From Rhodoplanes elegans (lineage in GTDB: Bacteria > Pseudomonadota > Alphaproteobacteria > Rhizobiales > Xanthobacteraceae): DNA of 64,000 nucleotides. The stretch is from the NCBI RefSeq assembly GCF_016653355.1, contig NZ_NHSK01000076.1, positions 62,001 through 126,000 on the forward strand, in the 5' to 3' direction. Shown in pieces: positions 34,299-43,779 of this stretch. Every line of letters starts with the position of its first letter. The first letter of the stretch is position 1. Below the pieces are notes generated by a model. It had not been told where the DNA came from. It ran no database searches and was given only the letters and a program-made list of their open reading frames with translations. The position numbers were made by a program, and so were the translations under genes.

Positions 34299-35079
34299 CG
34301 CTAGCTCCTGGCCGGCGGGGTGGGGCGACGGGGGCCGGGTGCGGTCACGGCTGGTCGGGCCACGGAGCCGGATGCCGTGTCCTTGCCGAGCTCCATCAGC
34401 CGCGTGCCGAAGCCGCGGCCGACCGCCGACACGCGCGACGAGGTGGCTGCCGATCTCCGCACGAACCGCTCGCTCCTCGGCAGGCCGGTGCCGACGATCG
34501 GCGGCCGTTCCGTCGAGGGCACCTGTCTCATGGGAAGGCCCTCGTGCCGTGCGCGACCGGCCCGGCCGTTCTCGGAGATCCGTGATAGGTGAGTTTTCCG
34601 CGGCAGCGAGTGACTTTGTCACAAGACGGCCATTCCTTCGCGCGGTGGACGCGGCCGTCATCGACCGCACGACCCGTCTGCAGCGCAGCCTCTCGCGGCG
34701 CGCTTTGCGACGCATATGCCCAAATGGTCTCGGCTGGAGCCGCTGCCGGCCGGTCTGCGCTGCTCGTGTTTGCAGCTCTGGACGAGAGGCTCGAAGGAAG
34801 CCGTCGCGAAACTTTCGTCTCCCATTCGCACTGTCGATTTTGTGCGAATCCTCTCTCGCACGATCTGGTGCGCTCCACGACGCGGAGAATGATCGAACCC
34901 AGTTGCTCTCCCTCCGCCACCGGACCGAGACGAACCGGGTTCGAAACGTCTCCGAGGTACGCTTTCCGGGGACGCGCCTCCGAGGCTCCATGCGAATTCG
35001 TCTCGCCCCTCCGCTCGAGCGCGCTTCACTGCATCGAGGGACGATCGCGCTGGGCTATGAGTCTCTGGCGGCAACGCTG
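34299..35079. other. Intergenic region with one inverted repeat
   Basis: 780 bp between the UbiB-type gene and the frameshifted unknown gene. Open frames here show no family-like sequence. ATTCGCAC at 34824-34831 and GTGCGAAT at 34842-34849 form a perfect dyad with a 10-bp spacer. Otherwise nothing recognised. Confidence 0.5.
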
Positions 35080-35591
35080 TCATGTGCGCAACTCCAGCGG
35101 AAACGGCGTCGGTTCCCATAACTTCTCGATCTTCAAATTCCTGACGGTGATCGCCTCCCACTCGTGCAGCAGGGCCGCGAGTCTTGGCCGATCATCGGCC
35201 TCGAGCCGAGCGCACAGCTCGCGGACGCGCTGATATTTTGCTCGGCTCTCTTCGTCGTATGCAGGATTGTCGCCCCAGCCGTCGATATGGGCATCGCGGA
35301 GCGCACGTGCCCGGCGAGATCGCCGCGTGCGACGTCGACGATGATCCTGACCTCCGGCCAGTCGAACAGCTTGTGGCGAAACGTGTGCGCGGACACGAAG
35401 GTGAGATAGTCTTCGAGCGACGTCACCGATCGGAGTTTCAGGAGTGCCTGCTCCTCGAACGCTTCGATCAGGGCCTCCTGGATATCGGGCTGCGACATCA
35501 GCCAAAGCCCGGGACGGCGAGACCGCCTGTTCGCGAGGAACTCACCCCAGTTGAGCGAGAATGTACGACGGGCTTGGAACACATGGATCAT
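35080..35591 (-). pseudogene. Frameshifted hypothetical protein
   Basis: Two overlapping frames read as one protein. The first (from 35591) gives MIHVFQARRTFSLNWGEF, then EALIEAFEEQALLKLRSVTS, and ends its meaningful part at DLAGHVR near 35310. The second continues ALRDAHIDGWGDNPAYDEES and KYQRVRELCARLEADDRPRL to KLWEPTPFPLELRT. A single base change between them would restore about 165 aa. No known family; mostly charged helices. Could be a sequencing error or decay. Confidence 0.5.
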
Positions 35592-35945
35592 CGCCCATTG
35601 GGGTTCGATCTCGTCGGCGTAAACCGAGCAAGACCCTCTCGGCTGCGACTAACGACTTGTACCGGAGGATTTGGGAGGCGAGGTCGGGAGAGGATGCCAC
35701 GATCTGTGTCTCGGTAGGTCAGGACAAAAATCCGGTACCGGCAGAGCGGGGCCGGCAAGGAAAAAATTCATGTCCCAGCGTCGCCCGGATTGCGCCGCTC
35801 TTGCACACACCTCGCGGACGCGAAGCTCTCAGGACGGAGGGGGAGCTTCTCGTATGGCGCCCTGTGGACGAAATGATGCCCTCTCGGCGCTGAACTCGAC
35901 CACCGGCACGGGCCGGCATCGCCGGGCGGCGCCGCGTGATCAGCG
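35592..35945. other. Intergenic region, nothing recognised
   Basis: 354 bp between the frameshifted gene and the IclR regulator. No supported gene or repeat seen. Confidence 0.5.
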
Positions 35946-36866
35946 TCAGTCCGCGATGCGCGGCCGGCCGCGGCGGCGGCTCGGCGGGTCGTCGAGGCGC
36001 GGTCCTCGGGCCTGGTAGGCCGTGCCGCTGAGCGATTCGGACAGCAGCCGCGCATGGCGGTGCAGCACCTCGAGCTGATGCGGGTCGGCCTCGCTCGGGA
36101 CGTTGCGACTGAGCCCGACGATCGAGAAGACGCCGGCGATCTCGTCGCCCTCGCGCAGGATCGGCACCGACAGCGTGTTGACACCTTCGATGATCTCGCT
36201 GTCGGCCGTGTCCCACATCCGCTCGCGCACCAGCGCGAGCCGCTCGCGCAGCAGCACCTTGTCCGTGAGCGTGTAGGGGGTCAGCCGGACGAGTTCGCGC
36301 GACAAGGCGCGGTCGACCATCTCGGGGGGCGAGAACGCCAGCACGACCCGGCCCTGGGCCGCCGCATGCGGCAGCGGGCGGTTGCCGGGCTTGATCGAGA
36401 TGAAGACGCGGGCATGGATGTTGTCGGCGACGCTGACCACCTGGGTCTCCCAGCCGATCGGGACGGCGAGCAGCGCGGTCTCGCGGGTCTCGTCCCGGAT
36501 CGCGGTCAGATGCGGGGCGGCGATCTCGCGCAGGTTGAACTGCTCGGCCACCGACTCGCCGAGCTGGACCAGCTTCCAGCCGAGCCGGTAGCGCTCGGTG
36601 CCGCCGTCCTGCTCGATGACGCCGAGCTGGCGCAGCGTCGCCAGATGGCGGTGCACCTTGGCCTTGGTCTCGTCGAGCGCCGTGGCGATCTCGGTGAGGC
36701 GCAGCGGCCGGCCGGCGGCGGCGAGCTCGTCGAGGATCCGGAAGGTGGTCGCCACCGACTGGACCGCGACGTCGTCGGTGTCGACCGATCCGGCGGGCGA
36801 TGCGGTGCGGCCTTGTCCCGCCGAGGCGGCGCGCTTGGGCGAGACGGTGTCGTCGGTCATCGGCAT
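35946..36866 (-). CDS. IclR family transcriptional regulator
   Basis: 306-aa IclR-type regulator. The winged helix lies in residues 35-95 (VATTFRILDELAAAGRPLRL, TEIATALDETKAKVHRHLATL). The effector domain follows (IGWETQVVSVADNIHARVF, RPLPHAAAQGRVVLAFSP, GVNTLSVPILREGDEIAGV). The start at 36866 has GGAAGGTGGGG upstream. The basic C-terminal tail is RRRGRPRIAD. It is downstream of an MFS gene and likely controls that transporter or the aldolase cluster across the promoter region at 38.4-38.9 kb. Confidence 0.9.
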   Translation of the reverse strand: MPMTDDTVSPKRAASAGQGRTASPAGSVDTDDVAVQSVATTFRILDELAAAGRPLRLTEIATALDETKAKVHRHLATLRQLGVIEQDGGTERYRLGWKLVQLGESVAEQFNLREIAAPHLTAIRDETRETALLAVPIGWETQVVSVADNIHARVFISIKPGNRPLPHAAAQGRVVLAFSPPEMVDRALSRELVRLTPYTLTDKVLLRERLALVRERMWDTADSEIIEGVNTLSVPILREGDEIAGVFSIVGLSRNVPSEADPHQLEVLHRHARLLSESLSGTAYQARGPRLDDPPSRRRGRPRIAD

Positions 36867-36945
36867 CCCCACCTTCCGTTCGGCGCCCGGGCGGGCGGGC
36901 CTGCACGCCCGGCGGACTCCCCCGCACTCCCGGCCCGATGAGATC

Positions 36946-36969
36946 GGGGCACGCCCGCGGGCGTGCCCC
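36946..36969. terminator. 24-bp perfect palindrome after MFS gene
   Basis: Perfect palindrome of 24 bp, giving a GC-rich stem, between the MFS stop and the IclR start on the same strand. Probably ends the MFS transcript. No T-tract. Confidence 0.65.
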
Positions 36970-37013
36970 TCGTCTCGTGGTGTCGTTGTATGTCGACCGG
37001 CGGACCGGAGCAA

Positions 37014-38369
37014 TCAGGTCGCGGACATCACCTCGTCGCGGCGGACCGGCGCGGTGGCGCTGCGGCGCAGCTTGGGGATGACCAGCATCACGAGCCCGCC
37101 GATCACCATCATCACGGCCATGGCGTAGAGCCCGAACTCCACCCGCTGGGTGAGCTGCTTCACCCAGCCCAGGATGAACGGCATCGTGTAGCCGCCGAGA
37201 TTGCCGATCGTCGCCATCAGGGCGATGCCGGCGGCGGCCGCGGCGCCGGTCTGGATGGTCGCCGGCAGCGCCCACATCACGGCGAGGCCGGCGAGCGCCG
37301 CGGCCACCGCGACCGACAGGCCGAACAGCGAGATGTAGGGGTTGAAGCCGAACATCCCGCTCAGCACCAGGCCGCCGGCGCCGACGAAGGCGCAGATCGC
37401 GGTGTGCCACTTGCGCTCGTTGCGGCGGTCGGAGTGCTTGCCGACGACGATCATGGCGATGCTGGCCGCCGTGAACGGAATGGCGGTCAGCAGGCCGTTG
37501 ATCAGCAGGTTGTTGACGCCGAGGTCCTTGACGATCTGCGGCATCCAGAACGACAGGCCGTAGGTGCCGCCGAGCAGCGCGAAGTTGGTGATCGCGAGCA
37601 GCCAGACATTGACGTCGCGGATGGCGTCGCCGAAGCGGTGGCCGGCGCCCTCGGCTTTCTTCTGCAGATCCTCGGCGGTGAGCGCGTCGACCACCAGGCG
37701 GCGCTCCGGCTCGCTGAGCCACTTCGCCTTGGCCGGACCGTCGTCGAGATAGATGAACGCCGCGATTCCACCGAACACCGCCGGCAGGCCCTCGACCAGG
37801 AACAGCCACTGCCAGCCGGCGAGGCCGAGCGAGCCGCCGAGCGCGTGCATGATCCAGCCCGACAGCGGGCCGCCGATGACGCCCGAGAAGGCGATGCCGA
37901 GGAAGAAGATGGCGCAGATCTGCGAGCGCAGCCGGGCCGGGAACCAGTAGGTGAGATACAGGATGATGCCCGGATAGAAGCCGGCCTCGGCGATACCGAG
38001 CAGGAAGCGCATCACGTAGAACTGCGTCTCGGTGGTGACGAACATCAGCCCGGCCGAGATCAGGCCCCACACGACCATGATCCGGGCGATCCAGATCTTG
38101 GCCCCGAATCGCTGCAGGGCGAGGTTGCTCGGGATCTCGCAGACGCAGTAGCCGAGGAAGAACACGCCGGCGCCGAAGCCGAACGCGGCGTCGCTGAGCC
38201 CGATGTCGGCCGCCATCTGCAGCTTGGCGAAGCCGACGTTCACGCGGTCCAGGAACGAGATGACGTAGAGCACCAGGAGGAACGGCAGGAGGCGCAGCGC
38301 GATCTTGTTGTAGACGCGCCATTCGGGCTCCTGATCGGCCCCGAAGTTCGATCGCGGAAGAAAGTTCAT
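37014..38369 (-). CDS. MFS transporter, anion:cation symporter (ACS) type
   Basis: 451-aa major-facilitator carrier with 12 helices. The start region RVNVGFAKLQMAADIGLSDA and the GYCVCEIPSNLALQRFG block are typical of the ACS family, which imports organic acids such as glucarate, tartrate, phthalate or 4-hydroxyphenylacetate. The ATG at 38369 has GGGGAAGA upstream; a longer frame adds a low-complexity N-terminus and is rejected. It probably feeds the aldolase cluster on the other strand. Confidence 0.9.
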   Translation of the reverse strand: MNFLPRSNFGADQEPEWRVYNKIALRLLPFLLVLYVISFLDRVNVGFAKLQMAADIGLSDAAFGFGAGVFFLGYCVCEIPSNLALQRFGAKIWIARIMVVWGLISAGLMFVTTETQFYVMRFLLGIAEAGFYPGIILYLTYWFPARLRSQICAIFFLGIAFSGVIGGPLSGWIMHALGGSLGLAGWQWLFLVEGLPAVFGGIAAFIYLDDGPAKAKWLSEPERRLVVDALTAEDLQKKAEGAGHRFGDAIRDVNVWLLAITNFALLGGTYGLSFWMPQIVKDLGVNNLLINGLLTAIPFTAASIAMIVVGKHSDRRNERKWHTAICAFVGAGGLVLSGMFGFNPYISLFGLSVAVAAALAGLAVMWALPATIQTGAAAAAGIALMATIGNLGGYTMPFILGWVKQLTQRVEFGLYAMAVMMVIGGLVMLVIPKLRRSATAPVRRDEVMSAT

Positions 38370-38584
38370 CGGTCTTCCCCAGCTTGCTTTTTTGGTGCCG
38401 GCGCGAGGGTGGTCCGCGGCGGCGCGGGCGACGGCCCGGTCAGCGGGACCGGACGCGATGGGCGACCGACGCGGCGACGAGGGTACGCCGCGTCGGCGAC
38501 GCGCCGACGGGGGGCGGCGCATCGGTGAACGGATGCGCCGCGGCAGCGGCGCCCGGACGAATGGCATCGGCAGGCGACAAATAT

Positions 38585-38601
38585 GTCTCGTATTGCGAGA
38601 C
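38585..38601. promoter_or_regulatory. Dyad GTCTCG-N5-CGAGAC
   Basis: Perfect 6-bp arms with a 5-bp spacer, about 216 bp upstream of the MFS start; followed at 38612-38628 by a TCTAGAGACATCTAG repeat. Position suits an IclR operator. Confidence 0.4.
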
Positions 38602-38864
38602 GATTTTCTTTATCTAGAGACATCTAGCTCCGAAATTTTCACCATCGTCAAGCGGCTTCCGGGTCACGATCGAGCCCTCCGGACTTTGTCCCGAGCATCT
38701 CGTGGAGGGGGTCGGGGGCGCTGCCGAATGATCGAGAGACCGGCGTGGTCGGCCATCAAGACACTGAAATACTTGATATAAAAAGACCGTCGTTAGCCGT
38801 GCTCGGGGGTCTTTATACGGGCCGCAGCCTGGCTTCCGGCGCTCCCGGCCCGGTCGGCTCCGCA

Positions 38865-38906
38865 TTGACACGTATATCGTAGGTCAAAAATAAATATCGT
38901 AATACG
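38865..38906 (+). promoter_or_regulatory. Sigma70-like promoter with ATCGTA direct repeats
   Basis: TTGACA at 38865-38870 and an AT-rich ATAAAT at 38890-38895 as a -35/-10 pair (19-bp spacing). ATCGTA at 38876-38881 repeats at 38896-38901, exactly 20 bp apart, flanked by CGTAT (38871) and ATACG (38902-38906). Repeats two helical turns apart over the core promoter suggest repressor binding. Confidence 0.45.
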
Positions 38907-38963
38907 GAACCGAGGCGGCCGACTCTATCGGCCGCATGGATCCCCACGTCCGACGAGAGTCCC

Positions 38964-39707
38964 ATGCCTCTGACCCTGCCGAGAATGCCGCGCGACGGCC
39001 TGCGCATCGGCACCTTCGTGAAGACCGCATGTCCCCAGACCATCGAGATCCTGGGCATGAGCCGGTTGCACTTCGCCGTGGTCGACGCAGAGCACGCGCC
39101 GTTCGACCGCGTCACGCTCGACCTGATGATGACGGCGAGTTGCGCGGTCGGGCTGCCGCTCGCTGCGCGCATCCCCGAGGTTAACCCGGCCGTCGTCCTC
39201 TCCACCCTCGACATCGGCGCCGCCGGGCTCCTGGTGCCCCATGTCGACACGCCCGACATTGCCCGCGACGTGGTGGCGATGACGCGCCACCGCGGCGGCG
39301 TGCGCGGGTTCTCGGGGTCGCCGCGCTTCGCGCGCTACGGCACGCTGTCGATGGCGAAGTCGCTCGACGCCGGCGAGGACGCCTATGTCATGTGCCAGAT
39401 CGAGAGCGCCGAGGCGGTCGAGAACGCCGCCGCGATCGCCGCCGTCGAGGGCGTCGACGGGCTGTTCATCGGCTATGCCGACCTCGCTCTGTCGATGGGG
39501 CTGGAGAGCCCGCAGGATCCGCGCGTCACGGCCGCCGCCGACGCGGTGATCGAGATCGGCCGCGCCGCCGGCAAGACGGTCGGCATGTTCGTCTCCAACA
39601 CGGCCGAGCGCGACCGCTTCGCCGCCCGCGGCGTCAGCTGGATCGTCCTCGGCTCCGACCAGAGCCTGTTGCGCAACGCCGCCGACGCGATCGTGCCGGC
39701 CGCCTGA
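38964..39707 (+). CDS. HpcH/HpaI-family aldolase
   Basis: 247-aa class II aldolase of the HpcH/HpaI family, which cleaves 2-keto-4-hydroxy acids to pyruvate plus an aldehyde. Landmarks: GTFVKTACPQTIEILG near residues 16-31, FAVVDAEHAPFD with the metal/histidine site, LVPHVDTPD, VMCQIESAEAV with the metal-binding glutamate, and GLFIGYADLALSMG with the aspartate. First gene of a plus-strand group of four. Substrate not defined. Confidence 0.9.
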   Translation: MPLTLPRMPRDGLRIGTFVKTACPQTIEILGMSRLHFAVVDAEHAPFDRVTLDLMMTASCAVGLPLAARIPEVNPAVVLSTLDIGAAGLLVPHVDTPDIARDVVAMTRHRGGVRGFSGSPRFARYGTLSMAKSLDAGEDAYVMCQIESAEAVENAAAIAAVEGVDGLFIGYADLALSMGLESPQDPRVTAAADAVIEIGRAAGKTVGMFVSNTAERDRFAARGVSWIVLGSDQSLLRNAADAIVPAA

Positions 39708-39766
39708 GCGTCGTGCGCCTCGCGTCACATCACCCGCCGATCTCCTCGTCCTTCGCAGAGTCCGTC

Positions 39767-40612
39767 ATGTCGACATCCTCACGTCCGTTGCCGCCCGTCC
39801 TGGCCCGCTTCTACGATACGCCGCCGACCGAGACCGGCCCGGGCACGGAGACCTGGATCTGCCGCGCCGCCAACTTCGTCGTGACGGTCTCGCGCGTCGC
39901 CGCAGGCGCCGTGCTGACGCGCGACAATCCCGACGAGTACGTGCTGCTCTCCAACGATCTCGCCGCGACCGTGACGGCCGGCACGACCGGCGCCGAGACC
40001 ATCGAGGCGGCGCCCGATTCGCTCACCATCGTGCCGCCGGGCGAGAGCCGCATCGTTGCGCGCACCGCCGGCACGCTCGCGCGGGTGTTCTCGGCGCACG
40101 CGACCGACCTCGCCGCGAAGGCCGCGAACGCCGCGGACTACGCCAACGGCGCGCCGCTCGTCGCGCCGCTCGGAGAGTGGCCCGCGCCGAAGGGCGGCTA
40201 CCGGCTGCGCACCTACGCGCTCGCCGATCACGTCACCGAGGGCTCGTTCCTGCGCGTCTTCCGCACCGCCAATCTGATGGTCAACCCGCTGGTGCCGTGG
40301 GCGGCGGCGCGCGACGTGCACAAGCTCAGCCCGCATTCGCACGGCGACTTCGAGCAGGCCTCGCTCGCGCTCGAGAGCACCTGGATCCACCACCTGCGCA
40401 CGCCCTGGACGGCCGACATGGACGACTGGGTCGACGATCTGCATGCCGAGATCGGCAGCCCGTCCGTCACCGTGATTCCGCCGACCATCGTCCACACCAG
40501 CCGCAACATCGCGCCGATGGGGCGCCTGGTCGATGTCTTCGCGCCGCCGCGTCTCGACTTCCTGCAGCAGGGCGTGGTGCGCAACGCCGACGACTATCCG
40601 ATGCCGGCCTGA
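39767..40612 (+). CDS. Cupin-fold hypothetical protein
   Basis: 281-aa protein with two beta-barrel-like halves and metal-ligand-like residues (HKLSPHSHGDFEQASLALES) that resemble a cupin motif with its H-x-H. The N-terminal half has GAVLTRDNPDEYVLLSNDL. The ATG at 39767 is chosen; an earlier open frame has no family sequence. Possibly an oxygenase or isomerase; name not assigned. Between the aldolase and a quinone reductase. Confidence 0.6.
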   Translation: MSTSSRPLPPVLARFYDTPPTETGPGTETWICRAANFVVTVSRVAAGAVLTRDNPDEYVLLSNDLAATVTAGTTGAETIEAAPDSLTIVPPGESRIVARTAGTLARVFSAHATDLAAKAANAADYANGAPLVAPLGEWPAPKGGYRLRTYALADHVTEGSFLRVFRTANLMVNPLVPWAAARDVHKLSPHSHGDFEQASLALESTWIHHLRTPWTADMDDWVDDLHAEIGSPSVTVIPPTIVHTSRNIAPMGRLVDVFAPPRLDFLQQGVVRNADDYPMPA

Positions 40613-40679
40613 CGGCCCCATGCGGCCCGGCGCGTCGCCGCCGGGTCGCTCGCCTGTCGCGCCCCACAGAAGGCCCCTC

Positions 40680-41351
40680 ATGAACATCCTGGTCGTCCAT
40701 GCCCATCCCGAGCCGCGCTCGTTCTGCGCCGCCATGAAAGACGTCACGGTCGAGACGGCGGCCGCTGCCGGCCACGCCGTGGCGGTGTCGGATCTGTTCG
40801 CCGAAGATTTCGATCCGGTCGCCGGCCGGCACGACTTCACGACCGTCGCCGACCCGGATTTGTTCCACTATCAGCGCGAGCAGGCGCTTGCCGCGGAGGA
40901 GGGCGCCTTCGCGCCCGACATCGCCCGCGAGCAGGCACGCCTCGCCGCCGCCGATCTCCTGGTGCTGCATTTCCCGATCTGGTGGGGCGCTCCGCCCGCG
41001 ATCCTGAAGGGTTGGTTCGACCGCGTGCTCGCCTTCGGCTTCGCCTATCGGGACGGCACCCGCTTCGACAGCGGCCTGTTCAAGGGCAAGCAGGCGATCT
41101 GCTGCGTCACCACGGGCGGCACGCCGCAGCGATTCTCGGAGGGCGACGCCTACGGGCCGATCGACAAGGTGTTGTGGCCGGTCGAGCGGCTGACGCTCGC
41201 CTATCTGGGCGCCGCCGTGCATCCGGCCCACGTCGCCTATGCGGCGCCGCGCGTCGACGACGCGGCGCGCGCCGCGATGCTGGCGGCGTGGCGCGAGAGG
41301 CTCGCCGGCCTCCTGGCGGTCGCCCCGGCCGCCGTCCCGGTTCCGGCCTGA
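40680..41351 (+). CDS. NAD(P)H dehydrogenase (quinone), flavodoxin-like
   Basis: 223-aa NQO1/KefF-type NAD(P)H oxidoreductase. FMN/FAD-fold signatures: MNILVVHAHPEPRSFCAAMK at the N-terminus, LLVLHFPIWWGAPPAILKGW near residue 91, and TTGGTPQRFSEGDAYGP near 144. Two-electron reduction of a quinone; a detoxification or ring-reduction step is possible. ATG at 40680. Confidence 0.88.
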   Translation: MNILVVHAHPEPRSFCAAMKDVTVETAAAAGHAVAVSDLFAEDFDPVAGRHDFTTVADPDLFHYQREQALAAEEGAFAPDIAREQARLAAADLLVLHFPIWWGAPPAILKGWFDRVLAFGFAYRDGTRFDSGLFKGKQAICCVTTGGTPQRFSEGDAYGPIDKVLWPVERLTLAYLGAAVHPAHVAYAAPRVDDAARAAMLAAWRERLAGLLAVAPAAVPVPA

Positions 41352-41404
41352 CCGCGTTCTTCCGTTCCGTTCCACCGTTCCGCCGAGGCTTCGAGGAGAA
41401 GACC

Positions 41405-42370
41405 ATGACCGCCACCGACACGACCGCTTCGATCGAGGCGCGAATCGACAGCCTCTTGGTCGGCGCCGTCGATCCTCACGTCCATTCCGGGCCGTCGATC
41501 GCGCCCCGCGGTCTCGATCATCTGGCGCTGGTGCGGCAGATGTCCGAGGCCGGCTTCGCCGCCGTGATCACCAAGGATCACGACTATGCGGGCGTCGCGA
41601 CGGCGGCCCTGATCACGGCCAACTTCCCCGAGCTGCGCACCCGGATCTTCTCGGGCATCGCGCTCAACAACGCGGTCGGCGGGCTCAATCCGTGGGCGGT
41701 CGAGCACACGGCGGCGATGGGCGGCAAGATCGTGTTCATGCCGACGCTGGCGGCCGAGCATCACCTGCGCTGGGAGAAGACTTCGGCGTGGTCGCATCCC
41801 GCCTCGACGAGCAAGATGCGGCCCGCCGTCGGCGTTCCGGTGGTCGATCCGAACGGCAAGGTGCGCGACGACACCAAGGTGATTCTCGACATCGTCGCCC
41901 GCACCGGCCTGGTGCTGGCGAGCGGCCATCTGCACATCAGCGAGACCTGGGCCGTGTTCGAGGAGGCCAAGCGCCGCGGCGTCGAGACCATGGTGCTGAC
42001 CCATCCCGAGGACATCGTCGAGGCGACGCTCGACGACGTGCGCGGCCTCGTCTCGCTCGGCGCCCATGTCGAGCACTCGCTGTGCATGTTCATCGAGGGG
42101 TCGAAGTTCAAGACCCGGACGGGCGAGGATCTGAAAGCCCAGATCGACGCCGCCGGCGTCGACCGCACCATCATGTGCTCCGACCTCGGCCAGACCGGCG
42201 TCTACTCGCCGCTGGAAGGCTTCCGGCGCGGCATCCGGCTGTGCATGGATCTCGGCTACACCGACGCCGACATCCGCAAGATGGTCGCCACCAACGCGGC
42301 GCGGGTGTTCCGGCTAGAGCCGGAGCAGGGCGCCGTCGCGACGCCCAGGAAGGTTCCGGTTCCGGGCTGA
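41405..42370 (+). CDS. DUF6282 amidohydrolase-like protein
   Basis: 321-aa TIM-barrel-type protein of the DUF6282 group, related to metal-dependent amidohydrolases. It has the metal-site start VDPHVHSGPSIAPRGLD, a second histidine region GLVLASGHLHISETW, then VLTHPEDIVE and CSDLGQTGVYSPLEGFRR with the aspartate. ATG at 41405 is preceded by GAGGAGAAG. Probably a hydrolase for a ring or amide intermediate; substrate unknown. Last gene of the cluster. Confidence 0.78.
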   Translation: MTATDTTASIEARIDSLLVGAVDPHVHSGPSIAPRGLDHLALVRQMSEAGFAAVITKDHDYAGVATAALITANFPELRTRIFSGIALNNAVGGLNPWAVEHTAAMGGKIVFMPTLAAEHHLRWEKTSAWSHPASTSKMRPAVGVPVVDPNGKVRDDTKVILDIVARTGLVLASGHLHISETWAVFEEAKRRGVETMVLTHPEDIVEATLDDVRGLVSLGAHVEHSLCMFIEGSKFKTRTGEDLKAQIDAAGVDRTIMCSDLGQTGVYSPLEGFRRGIRLCMDLGYTDADIRKMVATNAARVFRLEPEQGAVATPRKVPVPG

Positions 42371-42422
42371 CGCGGGCCCGGGGATCGCATCGACGCGCGC
42401 GGCGTCGCGACCGTCGCGGCGC

Positions 42423-43169
42423 TCACTTCAACTTCATGTCGATGCGCAACGTGTCGCCGCGATACTGGCCTTCGCCGACGAACACCAGGCAGCCGTCGCG
42501 GTCGACGACGGTGCGATGGACGATGGCGACCGGTGCGTTCAGCGAGACGTCGAGGAGCTTCGCGGTCTCCACGTCCGCGGTCGCGATCGTCAGCGTCTGC
42601 CGCGCGTCCTTGATCTTGAGGCCGGGGATGTCGGCGATCAGCTTCAGGGCCGGCTTGGTCTGGAAGTCCTTCTTCGAGATCTTGCCGACCAGGCGCTCGT
42701 CGATGAACAGGTCGCTCAGGTAGTAGGGCGTGCCGTTGCGCGAATGCAGGCGGCGCATGCGCTGATAGGCCGGGGCGAGCTTGCCGATCGGGTGCATCAC
42801 ATGCGCCGGCTGCATTCCCCGCTGCTCCGAGAGGGTCTGGATGACGGCGTTCTCGCGCGGCATCAGCAGCCCCGACCAATCGGTCGCGACTTCGCACCAC
42901 GCCTGCACCTCGGGGCGCTTGCGCACGAACGTGCCCTTGGCACGGAACCGCTCGATCAACTGATCCTTCGCGAGCTCGTCCAAGGCCTGCCGAATGGTGG
43001 CGCGGGCGACGCCCACCTCCTCGGCCAGCTCGTCGACGGTCGGGATCTGCTGCCCGACCGGCCACTGGCCCGATTCGATTCGGCGGCGGAACAGGCTGGC
43101 GAGCTGAATGTAGCGCGCGACGGCGCTGCGGTTGAGATCGGGCGCGATGTCGGTCTTGGGTGAGGTCAT
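42423..43169 (-). CDS. GntR family regulator (HutC/UTRA subfamily)
   Basis: 248-aa regulator. Winged-helix in residues 15-80 (YIQLASLFRRRIESGQWP, TVDELAEEVGVARATIRQAL). The UTRA ligand domain follows (WCEVATDWSGLLMPREN to FVGEGQYRGDTLRIDMKLK). The ATG at 43169 gives MTSPKTDIAPDLN. It faces away from the CoA-transferase operon; the dyad at 43592-43613 lies between them and is a good candidate target. Confidence 0.9.
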   Translation of the reverse strand: MTSPKTDIAPDLNRSAVARYIQLASLFRRRIESGQWPVGQQIPTVDELAEEVGVARATIRQALDELAKDQLIERFRAKGTFVRKRPEVQAWCEVATDWSGLLMPRENAVIQTLSEQRGMQPAHVMHPIGKLAPAYQRMRRLHSRNGTPYYLSDLFIDERLVGKISKKDFQTKPALKLIADIPGLKIKDARQTLTIATADVETAKLLDVSLNAPVAIVHRTVVDRDGCLVFVGEGQYRGDTLRIDMKLK

Positions 43170-43779
43170 GGTCCAGGCTCGGCCGATCGATTCGCATCGG
43201 CGCACGTATGGCAGCCGGCACGACGCCGTGTCCGCCAGTATGCCACGCCCGTCTGACGCAGCGGCAGGCGCCGAGACGCCGCAACGTGGATCGCCTCACG
43301 GACGACGGTAACGTCCGCCGCGCCACCGAGAGCGCCACGGCCTGCCGTGCGCCATGGTGTCACGGATGGCGGGTAATAGCTCATTCCTCTAGCCAATTCA
43401 ACCAAGCCGCACTAGCTGCATCGCACCGCTCGCGCGGCGCGCGAGTCGTGTCGTCGGGGCATGACCACGGCTCGGGACGCGCCCACGCGCCGACGCGCGG
43501 CGGGTGACGGCCGCGCGGTCGTACCGTGCCCTGAAGCCGGGGACCGCCGTGCAGGCCAGGATCGAGCAAAACGCGCTGGACATCGCGGCTATTAGGTCAT
43601 AATTCTGACCTAACGGCACTTTGCTCCTCCCGGGCGGTGCCGCGGCGTCGTCGCCAGCCGTCGACCGACGCCACGACGGCCCGGCGGGCCGACGCCGGGC
43701 GACACCGGCGCGACCGCGCATCGATCGGCCGGACGATCACTGACGCGACCATCGCGAGACGCATACAGCCGGAGCCGCC
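43170..43779. other. Divergent intergenic region between GntR and CoA-transferase
   Basis: 610 bp without a supported gene. It carries the perfect operator-like dyad at 43592-43613. Open frames here are GC shadows. Confidence 0.55.
43592..43613. promoter_or_regulatory. 22-bp operator dyad TTAGGTCA-N6-TGACCTAA
   Basis: Perfect 8-bp arms around TAATTC. The same half-sites and 6-bp spacing recur at 55459-55480 and, with one decayed arm, at 58070-58091. Lies 167 bp before the CoA-transferase gene. Confidence 0.7.

Larger units (their letters stand above)
38370..38963. other. Divergent promoter region, AT-richer
   Basis: 594 bp between MFS and the HpcH-type aldolase. AT-richer than its neighbours, with the dyad at 38585-38601 and the promoter region at 38865-38906. 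No gene recognised. Confidence 0.6.
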
